13,556 nucleotides of DNA from Methylococcus sp. UBA6136 (lineage in GTDB: Bacteria; Pseudomonadota; Gammaproteobacteria; Methylococcales; Methylococcaceae): the NCBI GenBank assembly GCA_002423305.1, contig DIVI01000040.1:1-13556 (forward strand), read 5' to 3'. This document shows, one piece after another, positions 9,139 through 13,556 of this stretch; positions within the stretch are counted from its first letter, which is position 1; every line of letters begins with the position of its first letter. The notes beneath the pieces are model-generated. The model searched no databases and was not told the origin of the DNA. It saw nothing but the letters and a program-made list of their open reading frames with translations. A program made the translations under genes and the position numbers.

Positions 9139-10260
9139 TTACTGGGCATCGAGCAAGTTGAAGTTGATGGGTACGTTGACCCAGCTTTCGACGGCTTGCC
9201 CGCCGCGCTTGGCGGGGACGAAATGCCACTGGCTGACGGCTTCTACGGCGGCTTCATCGAGTACGTCGTGACCGCTGCTGGTGGCGATGCTGACCTGACT
9301 GGCCTTGCCATCGGCGAGGACGCGCACTTTGAGGATGACCTTGCCTTGCCATTGCCGGCGTTTGGCGATGGCGGGGTATTCCGGCTTGGGGTTGTGCAGA
9401 TAGGCGGCATTGGCCTTGGCACTTTCATAAGCGCCGCCACCGGCATCAGCGCCAGAACTGGACGCCGTCGACGACGATGGTCGGGCCGGGGATTTGGGGA
9501 TATCAGAAGATGTCTGGGCCGGGCTGGGTTCGGCTTGGCGCGTTGCGGGGCGCACGGTAGTCGGACGCGGCGGCGTTGTCGGGGTGGCCGAGCGCGCAGG
9601 GGGCAGATTGGGGGCTTCGTCGTCCAGGGGACGGGGCGACGGCCGGGGTTTGGGGGCTGGCCGAGGCGGTGGCGGCTCGGGTGGCTTTTCCAGAGTCCGC
9701 TCGACCGGCTTGATGGGGGGCAGATTCGGGTCTTCCTCGATCTCACGCAGGGTGGGCTGGTTGCGTTTGGGCGAAGGCCGAGCTTGCTCTTTTTTCGGGG
9801 CGGGGCGGTCGACTGGTTTTTCCAACGGCCGATGGGGATTCGGTTCCGGGTGCGAGCGGACCACCGCTGGTGGGGTCGGCTTGGATTTGGCTTCTTTGGG
9901 CGTGGCCGGCTGGACCGTCGGTGTGGGCGCGGGCTTCGTGACCGGCGCCGTCTTGGACTTGGCAGGCGTGGGAGCCGGGGCCGGGCCAGGCGGTTTGGCG
10001 GCAGGTGTGGGCGCTGGAGGGGCTATGGTTGGCAGCGGCTTGGGGGACTCTGCCATCGGCGTCAGGGTAACTTCAATCGGTGGCTTGGGCTTGGGGGGCG
10101 TGTCAGGACGGTGGCCGAGCAGGTCGCGATAGCGCCAGAAACCGGCGTGCAGCAGGGCCGACACAGCGATCACCAGTCCATAGCGGACCAGACGCGAATC
10201 CGTCCAGCGCGCCGTCTCCGACGACAGGCTCAGGCGGTAGGGCATCCGGGAATCGGCCAT
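9139..10260 (-). CDS. tonB: TonB energy transducer with long proline-rich spacer
   Basis: TonB spans the periplasm and passes ExbB/ExbD energy to outer-membrane TonB-dependent receptors for siderophores, vitamins or other substrates. At 373 residues it is much longer than E. coli TonB (239). It has one N-terminal membrane helix (about 26-44) containing the signature S34xxxH38. A very long Pro/Lys/Ala/Thr-rich spacer covers about 52-280, and a C-terminal TonB domain about 285-373 (PKPEYPAIAKRRQWQGKVIL, SGHDVLDEAAVEAVSQWHFVPA). In the spacer PNLPP occurs twice, each after acidic residues. The start ATG is 6 nt after the trkH stop, and its AGG overlaps that stop (TAGG), implying translation from the trkH message. 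Long opposite-strand frames here (for example 9094-10371) are shadows of the proline codons. The receptor it serves is not in the window. Confidence 0.95.
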   Translation of the reverse strand: MADSRMPYRLSLSSETARWTDSRLVRYGLVIAVSALLHAGFWRYRDLLGHRPDTPPKPKPPIEVTLTPMAESPKPLPTIAPPAPTPAAKPPGPAPAPTPAKSKTAPVTKPAPTPTVQPATPKEAKSKPTPPAVVRSHPEPNPHRPLEKPVDRPAPKKEQARPSPKRNQPTLREIEEDPNLPPIKPVERTLEKPPEPPPPRPAPKPRPSPRPLDDEAPNLPPARSATPTTPPRPTTVRPATRQAEPSPAQTSSDIPKSPARPSSSTASSSGADAGGGAYESAKANAAYLHNPKPEYPAIAKRRQWQGKVILKVRVLADGKASQVSIATSSGHDVLDEAAVEAVSQWHFVPAKRGGQAVESWVNVPINFNLLDAQ

Positions 10261-10266
10261 GTTTGC

Positions 10267-11724
10267 CTATTTCCGCCAGTACGCCGGCGTGAAGAGAATC
10301 AGCGCCGTGAAAATCTCGATGCGGCCGAGGAACATCGCCACCGTGCAGACCCAGGTCTGAAATTCGGATAGGCCGGCATAGTTGCCAGAGGGGCCGACCT
10401 CACCGAGGCCCGGACCGACATTGCTCATGCAGGCAATGATGGCGGTCACGGCAGAGAGGAAATCCATCCCGGTCATGATCAACAACAGGGTGAAAATCAC
10501 TACGCTCATGAAATAGGCAAAGATGAAGCCCAGCACCGACAGCAGGATGCGTGAACTGACCACGGTGCCGCCCAGTTTCAGAGGGTTGATGGCGGCCGGA
10601 TGAGCCAGCAGGAACATCTGTATCTGCGCCTGCTTTATCAGGATGATCGTACGCATCATCTTGATGCCGCCCCCGGTAGACCCCGTACATGCCGTGACGG
10701 AGCCCAGAAACAGCATCCACAAAGGGGCGAACAAGGGCCACAGACTGAAATCAGTGCTGGCAAATCCGCAGCCGGTGGCAATGGTTACCAAATTAAAACT
10801 GGTGTAACGGAGGGAAGTGAAGAAATCCTCATACACGTCTTGTTGCCAGAGGAAGAGGGTGATGCCCAGAATGCTGCCGAACATCAGGATCAGATACGGA
10901 TAAGCTTCCATATCCAGCTTGTAGGGTGAGAAGCTTTTTTCCTGCAAGGCGACGAAGTGAGTGGCAAAGTTCATCCCCGCCAGCAGCATGAAAAAGGTCA
11001 AAACGGCCTCGATTTCAGGCGAATCGAAAAAACCCACGCTGGCGTCATGGGTCGAGAATCCGCCCAGGCCCATGCTGGCGAACGCATGACAGATGGCATC
11101 CAGCCAGTTCATGCCGGCCCACTTTAGGGACAGGATGCAGGCCAGGGTAATCAGTGCGTAGGTCAGCCAGAGATTCTTGGCGGTTTCGGTGATGCGCGGG
11201 GTTAGCTTGCTGTCCTTCATTGGCCCCGGCGTTTCCGCCACATACAGCTGCCGGCCACCGACGCCGAGGATGGGGAGAATGGCGACCGCCAATACGATGA
11301 TGCCCATGCCACCCAGCCAGTTCAGCTCATGTCGCCAAAGATTGATGGCGGGGGGCAGATAATCCAGATTGGAAAGCTTGGTTGCGCCCGTTGTCGTCAG
11401 GCCGGAAATCGCCTCGAAATAGGCGTCAGTAAACGATAGGTCCAACAAATGGGACATCAGCGGAAAGGTTGCAAACGCCGCCATCCCCAGCCAGGCCAGC
11501 ACGACCAGAATGAACCCGTCGCGGGCTTTCAGTTCACGCTGAAACCGGTGCGTAAGCCCCCACAGGATGAGCCCTGCGCCCAAGGTAAGCCCCATGTCGG
11601 TCGCAAAGAGCATCACGGTCCCATCGTCGTAGACCAGTGAGGTGAGGATGGGCAACAGGTAGGTCACACTGAATACCGTCAGCATCAACCCGAAAATGCG
11701 CGCCAGTGACAGAAGGCGGATCAC
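10267..11724 (-). CDS. trkH: Trk-type K+ uptake channel subunit TrkH
   Basis: TrkH/TrkG is the inner-membrane K+ channel-like subunit of the Trk system, normally gated by the cytoplasmic NAD/ATP-binding protein TrkA. It has 485 residues, normal for the family (E. coli TrkH 483). Four pore repeats are visible with half-filters TTTGAT (110-115), SMGLGGFS (217-224), ATGCGFAS (316-323) and SNVGPGLG (434-441). A conserved Arg in the last repeat (R468, in FLGRIEIF) is present. The start is GTG: an in-frame TGA lies three codons upstream, and the N-terminus MIRLLSLARIFGLML fits the family. No good Shine-Dalgarno is seen. No trkA is in the window. The 6-nt gap to tonB makes this the first visible gene of trkH-tonB-exbB-exbD. 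Confidence 0.95.
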   Translation of the reverse strand: MIRLLSLARIFGLMLTVFSVTYLLPILTSLVYDDGTVMLFATDMGLTLGAGLILWGLTHRFQRELKARDGFILVVLAWLGMAAFATFPLMSHLLDLSFTDAYFEAISGLTTTGATKLSNLDYLPPAINLWRHELNWLGGMGIIVLAVAILPILGVGGRQLYVAETPGPMKDSKLTPRITETAKNLWLTYALITLACILSLKWAGMNWLDAICHAFASMGLGGFSTHDASVGFFDSPEIEAVLTFFMLLAGMNFATHFVALQEKSFSPYKLDMEAYPYLILMFGSILGITLFLWQQDVYEDFFTSLRYTSFNLVTIATGCGFASTDFSLWPLFAPLWMLFLGSVTACTGSTGGGIKMMRTIILIKQAQIQMFLLAHPAAINPLKLGGTVVSSRILLSVLGFIFAYFMSVVIFTLLLIMTGMDFLSAVTAIIACMSNVGPGLGEVGPSGNYAGLSEFQTWVCTVAMFLGRIEIFTALILFTPAYWRK

Positions 11725-11885
11725 TACGAATCAGTCGATCGCGGGTAGGGCGAATTCCCGCTTCGGGGCAGGGCAAATACACACGGCAATATCCTGAAGG
11801 CGCACAGCGCCGGTGGATTTAAAAATGCGCATGATACCCGACCCGGCGGCAAAGCCGAAGGTGGCGAAATCATGTCGGGATCGTT

Positions 11886-12353
11886 TTATTCCGGATCCCA
11901 GGCAGGCCGCCCCATGCTGTTCGGGTTGGTAAGGCCCCAATAGCCCATGTTGCCCCACGGGCCGGAAGGCGACCAGCCGGCTTGCTGGTTCTCGGCGATT
12001 TCATGCGTGACCATGGCCTGGTTGGCGTTGGCCATGTCGACGGACAGTTGCTGCAGATGGTCGAATTCCTGCTGACGGCCAACGTAGAGGCAACTGCACA
12101 GATCCGGGTCGGAGTAAATGTAGTAGACGTTGTCCGGACGCGGAATACGGGTCACCCGCTCCGGCGGCAGGGTAGTCAGCATTTTCTGCCGCTCCTGCGT
12201 ATCCGCCAGCATCAGCTTGAAACCCGCCGCCTTCAGCTGGTCCTCCATCGAACGGGTGCTGGATTCCCGCATGTCATGCTTGATGGTGGTACAGGCGCTC
12301 AGCGCCAGGAGACCCAGCAAGAATAGGCCAGTAAGTCGATTGGAATTTTTCAT
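11886..12353 (-). CDS. Small putative outer-membrane lipoprotein, unknown function
   Basis: This 155-residue protein is not recognised as a named family. The N-terminus is a lipoprotein signal: K2, R6, a hydrophobic stretch 7-19 and lipobox L18-S19-A20-C21. Thr follows the Cys and there is no Asp at +2, so sorting to the outer membrane is expected. The mature part is polar and helix-prone (about 28-63). The next stretch (72-92) holds tyrosines and a C86-x-C88 pair in DPDLCSCLYVGRQ. The last ~30 residues are rich in Trp, Gly, Pro and Asn (GWSPSGPWGNMGYWG), a tail likely to be extended. ATG 12353 is preceded by a C-rich stretch without a clear ribosome site. It lies 161 nt upstream of trkH on the same strand and divergent from the surface-protein gene, so it is probably its own unit. 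Confidence 0.85.
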   Translation of the reverse strand: MKNSNRLTGLFLLGLLALSACTTIKHDMRESSTRSMEDQLKAAGFKLMLADTQERQKMLTTLPPERVTRIPRPDNVYYIYSDPDLCSCLYVGRQQEFDHLQQLSVDMANANQAMVTHEIAENQQAGWSPSGPWGNMGYWGLTNPNSMGRPAWDPE

Positions 12354-12382
12354 GGGGATGGTCGGGGTTGAGAAAACGCAAG

Positions 12383-12412
12383 TTTAAAGCCAATCAGCTT
12401 TCCTTGTCTGAA
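12383..12412 (-). promoter_or_regulatory. Possible sigma70-like promoter of the lipoprotein gene
   Basis: On the minus strand TTCAGA (12407-12412) and TTTAAA (12383-12388) are 18 nt apart, each matching 4 of 6 consensus bases, about 30 nt before the lipoprotein ATG. The match is weak and listed only as a candidate. The rest of the 166-nt divergent gap (12354-12519) is AT-rich, and no convincing plus-strand promoter was seen. Confidence 0.2.
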
Positions 12413-12519
12413 TGTTGAACTGAGCGGGCAACGCCAAGTACCTCGGATGGTATTTTTCTGGCAATATTTGTCACAATTTTAATTCAGTTCGGCAGTTTTT
12501 CATTTTTTTAGGATATGTC

Positions 12520-13556
12520 ATGTGGTCACCGTTGATGCTTGTTAACCCTGTGCGATGGCTTGTTTTTTTGGTTGGCTTGAGTCTTGTTCCGGTCACCCAG
12601 GCGGCTGTACTGACGCCTTTCTCGGTGAGGTACACCACGAATGATACGGGCGATATCGCCTTTGCGGCCAATACCTTGATGACGGCTCCTGCGTCTGATC
12701 CTGACGCGGTGAATGCTCAAAATGGGGTGGGGACCAAGTTGAGCAATAATGATTTCCAGATGACCTATGTGGATGCCGACAGTGATCCTGCCACGTTCAA
12801 TTCCAGCTTTTCACGGCTGAATATGCCTTCCGGGTCCCAAGTCCTGTTTGCCGGGCTGTATTGGGGTGCCAGAACCAATACCTCGTTTCCCACTGGCCTG
12901 ACCAAAAATCGGGCCTTGGTTAAATTCAAGGGGCCGGGTGACGCGAATTACCGGGACCTCACTGGCGCGGTCATTGGTACCGGCGGTAGCGACTATCAAA
13001 GCTTTGTTGATGTTACTCAGGTCGTTCGTGTTAGCGGTAATGGTGCCTACGCCGTGGCGAATGTTCAGGCAGTTAAGGACGCGTCCGATTATTACGCTGG
13101 CTGGTCGATGGTGGTGGTCTATCGAGCTCCGAATGCTCCGGCCCGAAATCTGACGGTATTCGACGGATACGGCATTGTCCGCAGTAGCGATCCTTCCATC
13201 GACATCAATATCGCCGGATTCGAAGCCCCTCCAACGGGGCCAGTGAATGCCACGCTCGGGTTCATTACTTATGAGGGTGATCTCGGGTACACCGGCGACA
13301 AGGTGCTTTTTGATGGAGGGCTCGGTCCGGTGCAGCTCTCCAATCCGGCCAATCCCCCCAATAATTTTTTCAACAGCACGATTTCCGATCGTTCGGCCCA
13401 GGTATCGACCAAGGCCCCAAACTATGTCAATCAGTTGGGCTTTGATGCCGATCTGGTAACCGCTGACAGCATCATTGCCAATGGTGCCAGCAGCGCCAAG
13501 ATTCGCATGACGACGGGTGGGGAAACCTATTACCCGGGTGTGGTCACAAGCGTGAT
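12520..13556 (+). CDS. Secreted DUF11-family-like surface protein, N-terminal part (3' end outside window)
   Basis: An open frame of 345 complete codons runs from ATG 12520 past the window edge without a stop. AGGA (12510-12513) is 6 nt before the ATG. Residues 1-28 are a Sec-type signal peptide with a probable cleavage site after VTQA28. The exported part resembles, from memory, the N-terminal region of large bacterial proteins carrying DUF11 repeats: TNDTGDIAFAANTLMT, NNDFQMTYVDADSDPATFNS, VLFAGLYWGA, YAGWSMVVVYR, LTVFDGYGIV and LGFITYEGDLGYTGD occur in that order. DUF11 repeats and any anchor would lie downstream and are not seen. These proteins are usually extracellular and their functions mostly unknown. 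Base composition and codon use (many GTT, AAT, TTT) look less GC-rich than tex or secDF, which hints at foreign origin or relaxed selection. Family call moderately sure, function unknown. Confidence 0.85.
   Translation, partial: MWSPLMLVNPVRWLVFLVGLSLVPVTQAAVLTPFSVRYTTNDTGDIAFAANTLMTAPASDPDAVNAQNGVGTKLSNNDFQMTYVDADSDPATFNSSFSRLNMPSGSQVLFAGLYWGARTNTSFPTGLTKNRALVKFKGPGDANYRDLTGAVIGTGGSDYQSFVDVTQVVRVSGNGAYAVANVQAVKDASDYYAGWSMVVVYRAPNAPARNLTVFDGYGIVRSSDPSIDINIAGFEAPPTGPVNATLGFITYEGDLGYTGDKVLFDGGLGPVQLSNPANPPNNFFNSTISDRSAQVSTKAPNYVNQLGFDADLVTADSIIANGASSAKIRMTTGGETYYPGVVTSV

Noticed and set aside
9074..9229. N-terminal extension of ExbB
   Set aside because: The extension overlaps tonB, is Arg/Gln-rich and unlike the family; ATG 9073 has AGGAG at good spacing.
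9094..10371. 425-residue plus-strand frame opposite tonB
   Set aside because: Its Arg/Gly-rich low-complexity translation is the antisense of proline codons in tonB; the minus strand encodes a clear TonB with helix, spacer and C-terminal domain.
11837..11879. Inverted repeat CCCGAC/GTCGGG after the lipoprotein gene as a terminator
   Set aside because: Only 6 bp with a 31-nt loop, and the nearest T run is about 9 nt past the stem; not a convincing intrinsic terminator.
11731..11958. 75-residue minus-strand ORF between the lipoprotein gene and trkH
   Set aside because: It mostly overlaps the end of the lipoprotein gene in another frame; the non-overlapping part is short, without a good ribosome site or domain.
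12468..12496. TTGTCA as -35 box for the surface-protein gene
   Set aside because: No acceptable -10 box lies 16-18 nt downstream.

Overview
The window reads as a chromosomal segment of a GC-rich gammaproteobacterium. The evidence is separate secD and secF genes, a full-length Tex, NhaD-type Na+/H+ antiporters, a Trk-type K+ channel subunit and a TonB/ExbB/ExbD system. Two NhaD copies suggest a saline, alkaline or Na+-fluctuating habitat, for example a halophilic or alkaliphilic lineage; the genus is not determined. I see no rRNA, tRNA, CRISPR array, transposase or phage gene. Genes are packed tightly and no gene-free stretch reaches 300 bases; the longest are about 160-166 bases.

Layout. Bases 1-2227 (+) hold the 3' part of secD and a complete secF, closed by a strong intrinsic terminator at 2244-2276. 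Bases 2320-4632 (+) are tex, a transcription/RNA-binding protein. A GC-rich hairpin (4656-4676) separates tex from the convergent genes that follow. Bases 4691-7899 (-) hold two divergent nhaD paralogues with a 60-residue two-helix membrane protein between them. Bases 8007-11724 (-) hold trkH-tonB-exbB-exbD, spaced like one operon: 6 nt between trkH and tonB, and 2 nt between exbB and exbD. Bases 11886-12353 (-) encode a small lipoprotein that I do not recognise. Bases 12520-13556 (+) are the 5' part of a secreted protein whose N-terminal region resembles the large DUF11-repeat surface proteins. It runs off the window.

How the genes work together. Nearly every membrane gene here makes, uses or balances an ion gradient. 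SecDF uses proton- (in some vibrios sodium-) motive force to finish protein export. ExbB/ExbD/TonB pass proton-motive force to outer-membrane transporters. TrkH takes up K+. NhaD expels Na+ (or Li+) in exchange for H+. The most unusual part is the nhaD-small ORF-nhaD block: the two copies differ at several positions I recall as functionally important in Vibrio cholerae NhaD, and the small protein between them has no obvious identity. The link from trkH into the tonB operon is a second uncommon arrangement. Function assignments rest on motif recognition by eye; no database search was possible.
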